The notes: a model not told the origin generated them from the sequence alone. 64,000 bases of DNA from an uncultured Oscillospiraceae bacterium (GCA_902478785.1 CABSMJ010000001.1:62001-126000); one strand, 5' to 3'; shown: positions 55,614 to 64,000, numbered from the stretch's first letter. Made by a program: numbers and translations.

Positions 55614-55939
55614 CATAATTTTTGCGGCGAGACCGTGAGAATTTCATAGGGATAACGCTTAGATGGAGAAAAGTACCACAGAGGTTCTGCACCAGTGAGC
55701 GGGGGATAGTGGAAACCCTGCAGCAAGAGACTGTGAGAAGAACACTCCGGAGCTGCGAACCCAACGCCGCCCCACAGGGTCGGCCAGTAGGGGAGACGGA
55801 TTGCGCCCGTTACCGCGCACAGGCTTGTCAGAGCCTTGAAGGGGCTGTCTTTAGGACAGCAAGTTAGGTGGCACCGCGGATCGCAGCATTCGTCCTAAAA
55901 TTTTTAGGAATGCTGCGCAATATCCGGAGGTGCTTTTTT
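55614..55939 (+). promoter_or_regulatory. T-box leader of asnB
   Basis: The leader shows a stem I region with the AGTA bulge (about 55672) and a GATAGTGGAAACC distal part. A candidate specifier AAC (Asn) codon is at 55741-55743. The T-box proper is GTTAGGTGGCACCGCGG at about 55863-55879. The following terminator stem pairs GCACC...CGGAT...GCAGCATTC with GAATGCTGC...ATCCG...GGTGC and ends in TTTTTT at 55934-55939. The 3' arm contains the asnB ribosome site GGAGGTG. Uncharged tRNA-Asn should open the structure. Confidence 0.88.
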
Positions 55940-55940
55940 C

Positions 55941-57518
55941 ATGTGTGCAATTATGGGATTTAGCAAGAAGAGCTTGAGCAAGGACGAGGTACGGACGTAT
56001 TTCGACCGGACCCAGTCCCGGGGGCCGGACATGTCCCGGATCCTGGAGACTCCGTCGGGGTATCTGTGCTTCCACCGTCTGGCCATCATGGGTCTGGACG
56101 AGAGCGGCATGCAGCCCTTCTCCCTGGGCAAGGACATGGTGGTGTGCAACGGCGAGCTCTACGGCTGGCGGACCATGCGTCAGGAGCTCTCTGACCGCTA
56201 CACCTTCCACAGTGACTGCGACTGTGAGCTGCTGCTGCCCCTGTACCGGGAGTACGGTCTGGGAATGTTCTCCCGTCTGGACGCGGAGTTCGCCCTGGTC
56301 ATCTACGACGGGGAAAAGGATACGCTGATCGCCGCCCGGGACCCCATCGGCATCCGCCCGCTGTTCTATGGCTATGACCACACCGGCGCCATCGTCTTTG
56401 CCAGCGAGGCCAAAAACCTGGTGGGCCTGTGCGACCGGGTGTGCCCCTTCCCTCCCGGCCACTACTATGCCGACGGCCAGTTCGTCCGCTACGCCGATCT
56501 GACCACCGTCACCGCTTACTGCCACGACAGTCTGGACACGGTCTGCCGCACCATCCGGGAAAAGCTCATCGCCGCTGTGGAAAAGCGGCTGGACGCCGAC
56601 GCGCCTCTGGGCTTCCTGCTCTCCGGCGGTCTGGACTCCAGTCTGGTGTGCGCCATCGCCGCCCACTCCCTGGGCAAGCCCATCCGCACCTTTGCCATCG
56701 GTATGGACACCGATGCCATCGATCTCAAGTACGCCCGTCAGGTGGCGGACTACCTGGGTGCGGACCACACGGAGGTCATCATCACCCGGGACGATGTGAT
56801 CCAGGCCCTGCCGGAAGTGGTGGCCGCCCTGGGTACCTACGATATCACCACCATCCGGGCCAGCATCGGCATGTACCTGGTGTGCCGGGCCATCCACAAG
56901 ACCACGGACATCCGGGTCCTGCTCACCGGCGAGGTCTCTGATGAGCTCTTCGGCTATAAGTATACCGACTTCGCTCCCTCCCCCGCCGCCTTCCAGGCGG
57001 AGGCCAAAAAGCGGGTGGATGAGCTTTATATGTATGACGTGCTCCGGGCGGACCGGTGCATCAGCGTCAACTCTCTGGAGGCCCGGGTGCCCTTCGGAGA
57101 CCTGGACTTCGTCCGCTATGTCATGTCCATCGACCCCCGCATGAAGGTGAACACCTACGGCAAGGGCAAGTATCTGCTGCGCCGTGCCTTCGAGGGAGAC
57201 CTGCTGCCTCGGGACATCCTGTGGCGGGAAAAGGCCGCCTTCTCCGACGCCGTGGGTCACTCCATGGTGGACGACCTCAAGGAGTATGCCGAGAGCCTCT
57301 ACACCGACCTGGAATTTGCCCGCCGCAGCCGGCTGTACAGCTTTGCCACCCCCTTCACCAAGGAGAGCCTGCTGTATCGTGAGCTGTTCGAGGCCAGCTA
57401 CCCCGGCCAGGCCCCCATGGTCTCCGGCTTCTGGATGCCCAACCGCTCCTGGAAGGGCTGCGACGTCAGCGACCCCTCTGCCCGTGTTTTGTCCAACTAC
57501 GGCGCCAGTGGTATGTAA
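55941..57518 (+). CDS. asnB: Asparagine synthase (glutamine-hydrolysing)
   Basis: The 525-residue protein begins MCAIMGF, with Cys2 as the glutaminase nucleophile. The N-terminal Ntn domain has FHRLAIMGLDESGMQPF and NGELYG; the C-terminal synthetase domain has the ATP-pyrophosphatase loop SGGLDSS, LTGEVSDELFGY and EARVPFGD. It makes Asn from Asp, Gln and ATP. The length fits the AsnB group of E. coli type. The ATG lies one base after the T-run of the T-box terminator. glnN follows 48 bp downstream, so the pair may share control of nitrogen assimilation. Confidence 0.96.
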   Translation: MCAIMGFSKKSLSKDEVRTYFDRTQSRGPDMSRILETPSGYLCFHRLAIMGLDESGMQPFSLGKDMVVCNGELYGWRTMRQELSDRYTFHSDCDCELLLPLYREYGLGMFSRLDAEFALVIYDGEKDTLIAARDPIGIRPLFYGYDHTGAIVFASEAKNLVGLCDRVCPFPPGHYYADGQFVRYADLTTVTAYCHDSLDTVCRTIREKLIAAVEKRLDADAPLGFLLSGGLDSSLVCAIAAHSLGKPIRTFAIGMDTDAIDLKYARQVADYLGADHTEVIITRDDVIQALPEVVAALGTYDITTIRASIGMYLVCRAIHKTTDIRVLLTGEVSDELFGYKYTDFAPSPAAFQAEAKKRVDELYMYDVLRADRCISVNSLEARVPFGDLDFVRYVMSIDPRMKVNTYGKGKYLLRRAFEGDLLPRDILWREKAAFSDAVGHSMVDDLKEYAESLYTDLEFARRSRLYSFATPFTKESLLYRELFEASYPGQAPMVSGFWMPNRSWKGCDVSDPSARVLSNYGASGM

Positions 57519-57566
57519 CCCCGCCGTTTTCTCTCAGCTGTTGATTTAGGAAAGGAGTCAGTCTCT

Positions 57567-59651
57567 ATGGAAAAGAATCCCTCTCACCTGCCCGAGCTCT
57601 TTGGCAGCATGGTCTTCAACGAGGACACCATGAAGCAGCGCCTCTCCCCGGCCTCCTACAACGCCTGGAAGAAGTGCATCGAAAACAGCACACCTCTGGA
57701 CCTGACCATCGCCAATGACATTGCCGAGGCCATGAAGCAGTGGGCCACCGAGCGGGGCGCCACCCACTTCACCCACTGGTTCCAGCCCATGACCGGCTAT
57801 ACCGCCGAAAAGCACGACAGCTTCATCACTCCCGCTCCCGGCGGTCGGGTGATTCTGGAGTTCTCCGGCAAGGAGCTGGTCCGGGGCGAGCCCGATGCCT
57901 CCTCCTTCCCCTCCGGCGGCCTGCGGGCCACCTTTGAGGCCCGGGGCTACACCGCCTGGGACCCCACCTCCTTCGCCTTCCTGCGGGATGGCACGCTGTA
58001 TATCCCCACGGTGTTCTGCTCCTACTCCGGCCAGGTGCTGGATAAAAAGACGCCTCTGCTGCGGTCTATTGAAGAGGTCAGCCGTCAGGCGGTGCGCATC
58101 CTGCGCCTGTTCGGCGACACCCAGACCCGCCGGGTCATCCCCCAGGTGGGCCCGGAGCAGGAGTACTTCCTCATCGACCAGGACGACTTTGCCAAGCGGC
58201 CTGATCTGCGGCTGTGCGGCCGGACGCTGCTGGGTGCCAAGCCCCCCAAGGGCCAGGAGCTGGAGGACCACTACTTCGGCGCCATCCGGCCCCGTGTGGC
58301 GGCCTATATGCAGGACCTGGATCAGGAGCTGTGGAAGCTGGGCGTGCTGAGCAAGACCAAGCACAACGAGGTGGCCCCCTGCCAGCATGAGATGGCCCCC
58401 ATCTATACCGACGTCAACACCGCCTGCGACCACAACCAGCTGACCATGGACGTGATGAAGAAGGTGGCCAAGAAGCACCACCTGGTGTGTCTGCTCCATG
58501 AAAAGCCCTTTGCCGGCGTCAACGGCTCCGGCAAGCACGACAACTGGTCCCTGAGCACCGATACGGGCCACAACCTCTTCAAGCCCGGCTCCACCCCCAG
58601 CCAGAACGCCCAGTTCCTGCTGTTCCTGGCGGCCTTCATCAAGGGCGTGGACGAGTATCAGGACTTCCTGCGGGCCACCGTGGCCTTTGCCGGCAATGAC
58701 CATCGTCTGGGCGCACAGGAGGCACCGCCGGCCATTCTCTCCATCTTCCTGGGCGACGATTTGAGCGCCGTGGTGGATGCCATCATCCGGGGCACTGAGT
58801 ATGCCGATCCCGGCAAGAAGAACCTGGAAATCGGCGTGGACGTGTTGCCCGCCATCCCTCAGGATAACACCGACCGCAACCGCACCTCTCCCCTGGCCTT
58901 CACCGGCAATAAGTTCGAGTTCCGTATGCTGGGCTCCTCCCAGTCCATTGCCGGCCCCAACATCGCCCTGAACACCATCATGGCCGAGGAGCTGGAGCAG
59001 TTCGCCGACGAACTGGAGGGCTCCAAGGACTTCCAGGGCGACCTGCAGAAGCTGATCCGCCGGGTCTTTACGGAGCATCAGCGTATCATCTTCAATGGCA
59101 ACGGCTATGACGAATCCTGGGTGGAGGAGGCCAAGAAGCGCGGCCTTTATAACCTGACCTCCACCGCTGATGCCCTGCCCTACTACACGGCGGAGAAGAA
59201 CGTCTCCCTCTTCACCCGCCATGGGATCTTCACCCCGGAGGAAATGCAGGCCCGCCAGGATATCCACATGGAGAACTACTGCGCGCTGCTGTCCATCGAG
59301 GCTTTGACGCTGCTGGATATGGTCCGCCGGGACGTGCTGCCCGCCGTCTCCGACTACTCCGCAGAGCTGTGCGACCGGGCTGCCAAGAAGAAGGGCGTCC
59401 CCTGCCGCTATGAGACCACGCTGGCCGCCGACATGGCGGAAAAGGTCGACGCCCTGCTGGCCGCGGCAGATCAGCTGGAGGCCGATCTGGGCCGCTGCGG
59501 CGGCGAGCTGGAGGAAAAGATGCATTACTTCCACGATACGGTGGCTGCGGATATGGCCAAGATCCGGGAGCTGGCCGACGCCTTGGAAACCGTCACCGCC
59601 AAGGAGTACTGGCCCTATCCCTCTTACAGCGATATTCTCTTTTATATGTAA
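57567..59651 (+). CDS. glnN: Glutamine synthetase, type III
   Basis: The 694-residue product is about the usual length of type III enzymes (roughly 700), far longer than types I and II. Features are FGSMVFNEDTM at the start, TAEKHDSFITP, VGPEQEYFLID with metal-binding Glu, NEVAPCQHEMAPIYTDVN, the NGSGKHDNWSLST substrate loop, and the NRTSPLAFTGNKFEFRMLGSS segment. It forms glutamine from glutamate and ammonia, feeding the preceding asparagine synthetase. The ATG is preceded by AGGAAAGGAG. Confidence 0.96.
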   Translation: MEKNPSHLPELFGSMVFNEDTMKQRLSPASYNAWKKCIENSTPLDLTIANDIAEAMKQWATERGATHFTHWFQPMTGYTAEKHDSFITPAPGGRVILEFSGKELVRGEPDASSFPSGGLRATFEARGYTAWDPTSFAFLRDGTLYIPTVFCSYSGQVLDKKTPLLRSIEEVSRQAVRILRLFGDTQTRRVIPQVGPEQEYFLIDQDDFAKRPDLRLCGRTLLGAKPPKGQELEDHYFGAIRPRVAAYMQDLDQELWKLGVLSKTKHNEVAPCQHEMAPIYTDVNTACDHNQLTMDVMKKVAKKHHLVCLLHEKPFAGVNGSGKHDNWSLSTDTGHNLFKPGSTPSQNAQFLLFLAAFIKGVDEYQDFLRATVAFAGNDHRLGAQEAPPAILSIFLGDDLSAVVDAIIRGTEYADPGKKNLEIGVDVLPAIPQDNTDRNRTSPLAFTGNKFEFRMLGSSQSIAGPNIALNTIMAEELEQFADELEGSKDFQGDLQKLIRRVFTEHQRIIFNGNGYDESWVEEAKKRGLYNLTSTADALPYYTAEKNVSLFTRHGIFTPEEMQARQDIHMENYCALLSIEALTLLDMVRRDVLPAVSDYSAELCDRAAKKKGVPCRYETTLAADMAEKVDALLAAADQLEADLGRCGGELEEKMHYFHDTVAADMAKIRELADALETVTAKEYWPYPSYSDILFYM

Positions 59652-59667
59652 CGCCCTCTCTTTCTGT

Positions 59668-59705
59668 GGGGTCGGAGCCCGGTGCTCCGGCCCTGCTCTT
59701 TTTTT
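59668..59705 (+). terminator. Terminator after glnN
   Basis: GGGTCGGAGC / GCTCCGGCCC hairpin followed by CTCTTTTTTTGC. Confidence 0.75.
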
Positions 59706-59746
59706 GCTCTCTTGGAACCGAAACAGGTCCAAATCAGAAAAAAGGC

Positions 59747-59774
59747 TTTACAAGTTTGGATTTTATGGTATAAT
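59747..59774 (+). promoter_or_regulatory. Promoter upstream of the tRNA locus
   Basis: TTTACA and consensus TATAAT are 16 bp apart. Confidence 0.55.
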
Positions 59775-59852
59775 ACCATTTGTCCCGCGGGAAGGCAGTC
59801 CGTCGCCGGGGGTGTTTTTTCGCCCCGCCGCCGTCCTTTTCCGGGTGCATAT

Positions 59853-59905
59853 GGGCTCGTAGCTCAGTCTGGGAGGGCCAGCGCAACATAACACGAGCCC
59901 GGCCA
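59853..59905 (+). pseudogene. Truncated tRNA-like remnant
   Basis: GGGCTCGTAGCTCAGTCTGG looks like the acceptor 5' strand plus D-arm of a tRNA. After GGAGGGCCAGC the sequence jumps to AACATAACACGAGCCC, whose CGAGCCC pairs perfectly with the first seven bases and ends in GGCCA. Anticodon and T arms are missing, so this is a deleted tRNA or a tRNA-derived element, 40 bp before a complete tRNA. Confidence 0.5.
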
Positions 59906-59946
59906 AAACAACAGCACAAACAAGCCAATACAAAACAACCAAATAT

Positions 59947-60022
59947 GGGCCTATAGCTCAGCTGGGAGAGCGTACGGTTCGCATCCGTAAGGTCGTCGGT
60001 TCGATCCCGATTAGGTCCACCA
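59947..60022 (+). tRNA. tRNA-Ala (anticodon CGC)
   Basis: A full cloverleaf folds. The acceptor GGGCCTA pairs with TAGGTCC and includes the G3-U70 pair that marks alanine tRNAs. The D-arm is GCTC/GAGC and the anticodon stem TACGG/CCGTA. The loop TTCGCAT gives anticodon CGC (59980-59982). The T-arm is GTCGG/CCGAT with TTCGATC, and the 3' ACCA is encoded. Confidence 0.9.
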
Positions 60023-60023
60023 G

Positions 60024-60059
60024 AAAAAGCCGTGAAATTATAAGTTTCACGGCTTTTTT
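60024..60059 (+). terminator. Terminator of the tRNA-Ala gene
   Basis: AAGCCGTGAAA / TTTCACGGCTT hairpin followed by TTTT. Confidence 0.82.
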
Positions 60060-60068
60060 GCAACCTTT

Positions 60069-61262
60069 TTGAAAAAATGGCGGGCCTGCAGCCTTGTGCT
60101 GACCGCACTCTATCTGCTCTTTGCCGACACCATCATCGCCATGTTCGGCGGTATGGTCAATGAGGAGACCTTCCGCTACACCCAGGAGTATTTCTTCTAC
60201 ATCACCCCGGGTATTCCCTTTTATATGTTTGGTCAGGCCATGAACCCCATCATCCGGACGAACGGGAATCCCAGGTTTGCCATGGCCTCCACCCTTCTGG
60301 GCGCCCTCCTCAACATCATTCTGGACCCGCTCTTTATCTTCGGCTGCAAGTGGGGGATGATGGGCGCGGCGGTGGCCACCGTGATCGGCCAAATCGCCAC
60401 CGCCGCTTTGTCGGTATTGTATCTGCTCCATATGCGGATCATCCGGCCCGGGCACGGTGATTTCGCCCTGAACAAGAGGATCTGCGGGCGGATGCTGGTT
60501 CTGGGGATCACCAGCTTCCTCTCCCAAATCAGCCTGGTGGCGTCTATGGCGGCCCTCAACAATATGCTGCGCAAATACGGCGCGCTGGACCCGGTCTTCG
60601 GACTGGAGGAATACGCCCAGATCCCCATAGCGGTGGTGGGCATTGTAATGAAATTCTTCCAGATCGTCATCTCCATTGTCGCGGGCATGGCGGCGGGGTG
60701 CATCCCCATCGTGGGCTACAACATAGGCGCGGGGAAGGCCGGACGGGTCAGAGACCTGTTTACCAGGCTGCTGGCCGCGGAAGCGGCTGTGGGCGCGGTG
60801 GCACTGATCCTTGCGGAGGGCTTCCCCCAGCAGCTCATTAACATCTTCGGCGCGGCCAATGAGTGTAGCTATTACACCGAGTTTGCCATCAAGGCGTTCC
60901 GTACCTATCTCTGCATGATGATCCCGGCCTGCGTGAACAAGGCCTGCTTCATCTTCTTGCAGGCAGTGGGTAAAGCGCTGGCCTCCACCATGCTCTCCCT
61001 GTTCCGCGTGGGGTTTGCCCTGCTGCCGGTATTTTTTGGACTGAACGGCGTTCTGTATTCCATGCCGGTGTCTGATATTCTGACTTTTCTCATTGCTGTG
61101 TTTATCATTTTCAACGCCTATAAGAAACTCAATACAGAAGGAGCTGAAATCGCACGAAGAATCGCATCATTACCATCAGCCGGGAGTTCGGCAGCGGAGG
61201 ACGCACCATTGGGAAAAAGGCTGCGGAACAGCTGGGTATCCCGTGCTACGACGCGGAGCTGA
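60069..61262 (+). pseudogene. MATE-family efflux transporter, 5'-truncated
   Basis: The frame encodes the C-terminal three quarters of a MATE exporter: several hydrophobic helices, ITPGIPFYMFGQAMNPIIRTNGNPR, and IGAGKAGRVRDLF. Family members have about 440-460 residues and 12 helices. Here the first about 100 residues are absent and the frame starts 10 bp after the tRNA terminator with no ribosome site. At the 3' end the frame runs past the expected stop into the next gene. It was probably cut by a rearrangement next to the tRNA locus. Confidence 0.8.
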
Positions 61263-61732
61263 TCCAGAAGCTGGCGGAGGAGAGCGGTTTTTCCGAGGGC
61301 TATGTCAAAGAGGCCGGAGAGTATGTGCCCCATGGTTTTTTGTCCTTTGCCTTTTCCAACCGTTCCCAGGGGCCGACCAACGAGGATGTCCTGTGGGACC
61401 TGCAATATAAGGTGATCACGGAACTTGCCGAGAAAGGCCCCTGCGTGATCGTGGGCCGGTGCGCCGATTACATTCTGCGGGAAAAGGCGGACTGCCTGAA
61501 GGTCTTCATCCATGCGGATATGGCATTCCGCGCGGAACGAATCGTAAAGGTGTACGGCGAGCGGGAGCAGTCTCCCGAGCAGCGGCTCCGGGACAAGGAT
61601 AAGCGCCGCGCCGCCTACCATCGCTTTTACACGGACATGAAGTGGGGCCACGCTCAGAATTACCATATCACGCTTAACAGCGGTGTCCTTGGAATCGACC
61701 GGTGCGCAGAAATCCTCTGTAAGCTTTTCTAA
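61148..61732 (+). CDS. Cytidylate kinase-like family protein (start unclear)
   Basis: The sequence ITISREFGSGGRTIGKKAAEQLGIPCYDAELIQKLAEESGFSEGYVKEAGE followed by CVIVGRCADYIL matches the cytidylate-kinase-like family common in Clostridia. It has a P-loop variant FGSGGRTIGKK, an RCAD motif and a C-terminal RID/NSGVLGIDRCAEIL end. The frame opens after a TGA at 61145, and no ATG, GTG or TTG precedes the conserved region, although AGAAGGAG lies just upstream. Either a rare start codon is used or the 5' end has been damaged together with the overlapping MATE frame. About 195 residues. Confidence 0.7.
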   Translation, partial: NRTKNRIITISREFGSGGRTIGKKAAEQLGIPCYDAELIQKLAEESGFSEGYVKEAGEYVPHGFLSFAFSNRSQGPTNEDVLWDLQYKVITELAEKGPCVIVGRCADYILREKADCLKVFIHADMAFRAERIVKVYGEREQSPEQRLRDKDKRRAAYHRFYTDMKWGHAQNYHITLNSGVLGIDRCAEILCKLF

Positions 61733-61755
61733 TCATCGGGCAACCGGTCAGGAAT

Positions 61756-61797
61756 AAAAAACGGAAGCAGGGACTTGTTTGGGTCCCTGCTTCCTTG
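61756..61797 (-). terminator. Terminator downstream of the HtrA-like gene
   Basis: Minus strand GGAAGCAGGGA / TCCCTGCTTCC followed by GTTTTTTATTCC. The 61798-61963 stretch shows no supported gene. Confidence 0.8.
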
Positions 61798-61963
61798 CTG
61801 TTGGTATCGAAATGGTATGCGTATCGGTACAGTCTTCCTTTGTGCAGCATGATTTTCTCTAATGTTCCAGAATATCTGCCGCATTTATCTGACTGTCTGC
61901 GCTTATTTGTTCGCTCATATTGGGGCAATCCATCCGGGATGCCCCGTCATACCCCCAGTTTTG

Positions 61964-63022
61964 TTATGCGGCGGGGCGGTTTCCGCGCCAGCCTGGTTCC
62001 GTGATGCCAGAAGACTGGGAGGTACTGGAGTTTGTCTGGGGCAGATCCGTGGTTTGCGTCATGAGCTGGGAGATCAGCTCCACCACATCAGAGATGGGGA
62101 TGGCGTAGCCCATGCCCTCTACATCGGTGTCCGACAGCTTGGCGGTGTTGATGCCGATGAGCTCCCCGTCCAGATTCAGCAGGGCACCGCCGCTGTTGCC
62201 GGGATTGATGGCGGCGTCGGTTTGGATGTAGGTGGAAGTGGTGCCGCTCTCATTGGTCAAGCTCCGGTCCAGGGCGCTGACGATGCCGGTGGTCACGGAC
62301 TGGCCGTAGCCCAGGGCATTGCCGATGGCCACCACCTGCTCTCCGACCTCAAGGGCATCGGAATCACCCACCGTAATGACCGCGATCTGGGACAGCGTGT
62401 CAGAGGACAAATCGGAAACCGCCACCTTGATCACCGCCAGATCAACCTCCTCATCAGTGCCGCACAGCTGGGCCTCATAGACGGAGTTGTCCACAAAACT
62501 CACCGACAGGGTGGTGGCGTCCTCCACCACATGGGCGTTGGTGACCATATATAGCCAGGTGCCGTCGTTGGCGATGATGATACCCGAACCGCAGCTTGTG
62601 GTCTCCTGCAGCTGAGTCTGGCCGGCGCCGTTGGGTCCAAAGCGGTTGAAGAAGCTCTGCACCTCCTGGACGGAGATATTGGTGATGGACACGACACTGG
62701 GCAGGGCAGCCGCTGCAATATCAGACACATCCATGCCATAGCGGGTGCTGGAATAAGAGGTGCTGGCCAGACTGGTAAGGACTGCTCCGGCAGACTCGGC
62801 ACTGACGGAAGCTACGCTGCTGTCTTCCTGGGGAAGAAGAGCGTTCACGCCATAAAATGTGCCCGCCGACACGGTTCCAAACAGGACCGCGCTCAGGGTC
62901 AGCGCTGCCATCCGCCGCAGGAAGCCCTGGTTCTTTCGCCTGGGGCGGTTCTGCTCAGATGCTCCATGCTCCAGATTCTGTATGCGATCATTCCACTCCA
63001 TGTTCTGATTCATATCATTCAT
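61964..63022 (-). CDS. HtrA/DegP-like serine protease without PDZ domain
   Basis: The start chosen is ATG 63022 after AAAAGGAGC; 352 residues. A cytoplasmic, charged N-terminus and a membrane anchor (LTLSAVLFGTVSAGTFYGVNALLP, about 43-66) precede a trypsin-like domain. The triad is His in TNAHVVEDA, Asp in EEVDLAVIKV and Ser in NPGNSGGALLN. HtrA proteases usually continue into one or two PDZ domains. Here the chain ends about 30 residues after the protease domain in a Ser/Thr/Gln-rich, Gly/Arg tail. It is encoded 97 bp after a histidine kinase on the same strand. Confidence 0.88.
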   Translation of the reverse strand: MNDMNQNMEWNDRIQNLEHGASEQNRPRRKNQGFLRRMAALTLSAVLFGTVSAGTFYGVNALLPQEDSSVASVSAESAGAVLTSLASTSYSSTRYGMDVSDIAAAALPSVVSITNISVQEVQSFFNRFGPNGAGQTQLQETTSCGSGIIIANDGTWLYMVTNAHVVEDATTLSVSFVDNSVYEAQLCGTDEEVDLAVIKVAVSDLSSDTLSQIAVITVGDSDALEVGEQVVAIGNALGYGQSVTTGIVSALDRSLTNESGTTSTYIQTDAAINPGNSGGALLNLDGELIGINTAKLSDTDVEGMGYAIPISDVVELISQLMTQTTDLPQTNSSTSQSSGITEPGWRGNRPAA

Positions 63023-63119
63023 ATAGCAAGCTCCTTTTTCAGATTGGATTGTTTTGACTTCAGGTTTCTGCCACAAGAATAAAAAACGAACCATAATTGG
63101 AGTTAAAAGGATCAAATTT

Positions 63120-64000
63120 TTAATCAGGAAAGGAAACGACTACTGACAGTGACACCCCATCGGGACTCTCCGCCCGGATCTTTCCCTTATGGGCCAGCAC
63201 GATGCTCCTGGCAATGGACAGGCCCAGGCCGTAACCGCCCGTCTGGCTGTTCCGGGACTGGTCGGAGCGGTAAAACCGGTCGAAAAGATGAGACAGCTTG
63301 TTCTCCTCCACAGGCTGGATGGTCGTATTCGTCACTGTGAGCAGGATACTCCGTCCCTGTTTTTCCAGCCGCAGCTCCAGCTGTCCCCCGGCGGGCGAAT
63401 ATTTTAACGCGTTGTCCAGCAGTATGGAGATCAGCTGCCGGATGGCCTTTTCGTCCCCGGTGAAGGCGAGCATGGGCTGGATGTGCAGGGCCAGCTCCTT
63501 CTCCTGACTTTTGGCGGGGGCCAGAAAGGGCAGGGCCATTTCCTCCGCCACATCGGAGAGCGGAAACTCGATAATCTGGAGCGGGGGCTGTTCCTCCTCC
63601 ATGCGGGAGAGGTAGATGAGGTCGTTGGTTAGGCCGGTGAGCCGCTCCGTCTGGCGGCGGATATCGGCGAGCCACTGGTTTTCCCCGCATTCCATCTCTG
63701 CCAGCTCCACATCGGCGCTGATGATGGTCATGGGCGTTTTCAGCTCGTGGCCGGCATCGGTGATGAACTGCTTTTGCTTTTCATAGCTCTCGGCCACAGG
63801 ACGGACAATGCGGTGGGACAAAATCAGCAGCAGCACCAGCACCGCCAGCAGGCCCAACAGGGACAGTGCCACACTGGCCAGCAGAGTCGTGCGGAAGGAG
63901 GACAGGCTCCGCCCGCAGTCCAGGAAAATGACGCGGGTGGTGTTCCCTTCCTCCGCCAGTACCAGATAGCGATAATCGTCCAGGAAGCCGCTGGTGTGAC
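63120..64000 (-). CDS. Two-component sensor histidine kinase (C-terminal part)
   Basis: The minus-strand frame is open to the window edge, so the start is outside. Visible: an extracytoplasmic segment, a membrane helix (LLASVALSLLGLLAVLVLLLILS), HisKA with phospho-acceptor His (ITDAGHELKTPMTIISADVEL), an HATPase_c domain with N box (LISILLDNALKYS), F box (LFDRFYRSDQSRNS) and G2 box (GGYGLGLSIARSI). The response regulator is probably upstream, outside the window. The downstream PDZ-less HtrA may be part of the same stress-response unit. Confidence 0.92.
   Translation of the reverse strand, partial: HTSGFLDDYRYLVLAEEGNTTRVIFLDCGRSLSSFRTTLLASVALSLLGLLAVLVLLLILSHRIVRPVAESYEKQKQFITDAGHELKTPMTIISADVELAEMECGENQWLADIRRQTERLTGLTNDLIYLSRMEEEQPPLQIIEFPLSDVAEEMALPFLAPAKSQEKELALHIQPMLAFTGDEKAIRQLISILLDNALKYSPAGGQLELRLEKQGRSILLTVTNTTIQPVEENKLSHLFDRFYRSDQSRNSQTGGYGLGLSIARSIVLAHKGKIRAESPDGVSLSVVVSFPD

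Noticed and set aside
61674..61928. 84-residue minus-strand frame downstream of the protease gene
   Set aside because: Partly antisense to the kinase-like gene, crosses the terminator, and shows no known motif.

Overview
The window reads as a chromosome segment of a GC-rich, strictly anaerobic gut Firmicute, most likely Oscillospiraceae (Oscillibacter/Flavonifractor/Lawsonibacter type). This is inferred from several things: [FeFe]-hydrogenase genes, oxygen-sensitive Fe-S enzymes, Firmicute controls (T-box, lysine riboswitches, a Rex box, a cre box), type III glutamine synthetase, secreted SLH-domain proteins, and frequent TTG/GTG starts with strong GGAGG sites. No rRNA, CRISPR array or insertion sequence was seen.

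Layout. 1-1.7 kb: nucleoside salvage (end of mtnA, deoD). 1.75-6.5 kb: an ECF sigma factor with a DUF4179 partner, a divergent HTH-superoxide reductase-like fusion, a cupin, and a PhnD-like lipoprotein with an alpha/beta hydrolase. 6.6-11.5 kb: a pyruvyl transferase/FrhB fusion, cysteine desulfidase, dCMP deaminase and a PaaI thioesterase. 11.5-15.9 kb: hydCBA, an electron-bifurcating [FeFe]-hydrogenase behind a near-consensus Rex operator. 16-20.8 kb: branched-chain aminotransferase, an HTH regulator, a MoxR/VWA pair and a CarD-like protein. 21-33.9 kb: an accessory surface region with three convergent units. Each unit pairs a large SLH exoprotein gene with a phage-tail-fibre-like gene. Two units form an 8-kb imperfect palindrome and the third lies beside it. 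34-37 kb: an amino-acid ABC importer under a lysine riboswitch. 37.2-38.8 kb: a second, group B-like [FeFe]-hydrogenase. 39-44.6 kb: lysine synthesis by the acetyl-diaminopimelate route, with dapA-dapB-dapH under a second lysine riboswitch. 45.4-54.7 kb: a nine-gene overlapping operon combining a TM1266-type regulator, a FecCD/BtuCD-like importer, HydE, a NifH-like protein, two nitrogenase-component-1-like proteins, a metal/cofactor-binding lipoprotein and HydF. 54.7-59.7 kb: a flavin reductase, asnB behind a T-box, and glnN. 59.8-64 kb: a tRNA-Ala next to a tRNA-like remnant, a 5'-truncated MATE gene, a cytidylate-kinase-like gene, a PDZ-less HtrA protease and a partial histidine kinase.

How the genes work together. 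Hydrogen metabolism is a main theme: two [FeFe]-hydrogenases plus the maturases HydE and HydF, with HydG not in the window. The maturases sit in one transcription unit with a nitrogenase-like reductase and an importer, the strongest candidate for an undescribed system. The importer ATPase carries a C-terminal domain resembling the TM1266 protein encoded at the head of the same operon. Lysine uptake and lysine synthesis appear co-regulated by two separate lysine riboswitches. The SLH/tail-like region looks built for recombination, with constant 5' ends, variable 3' ends and inverted orientation.
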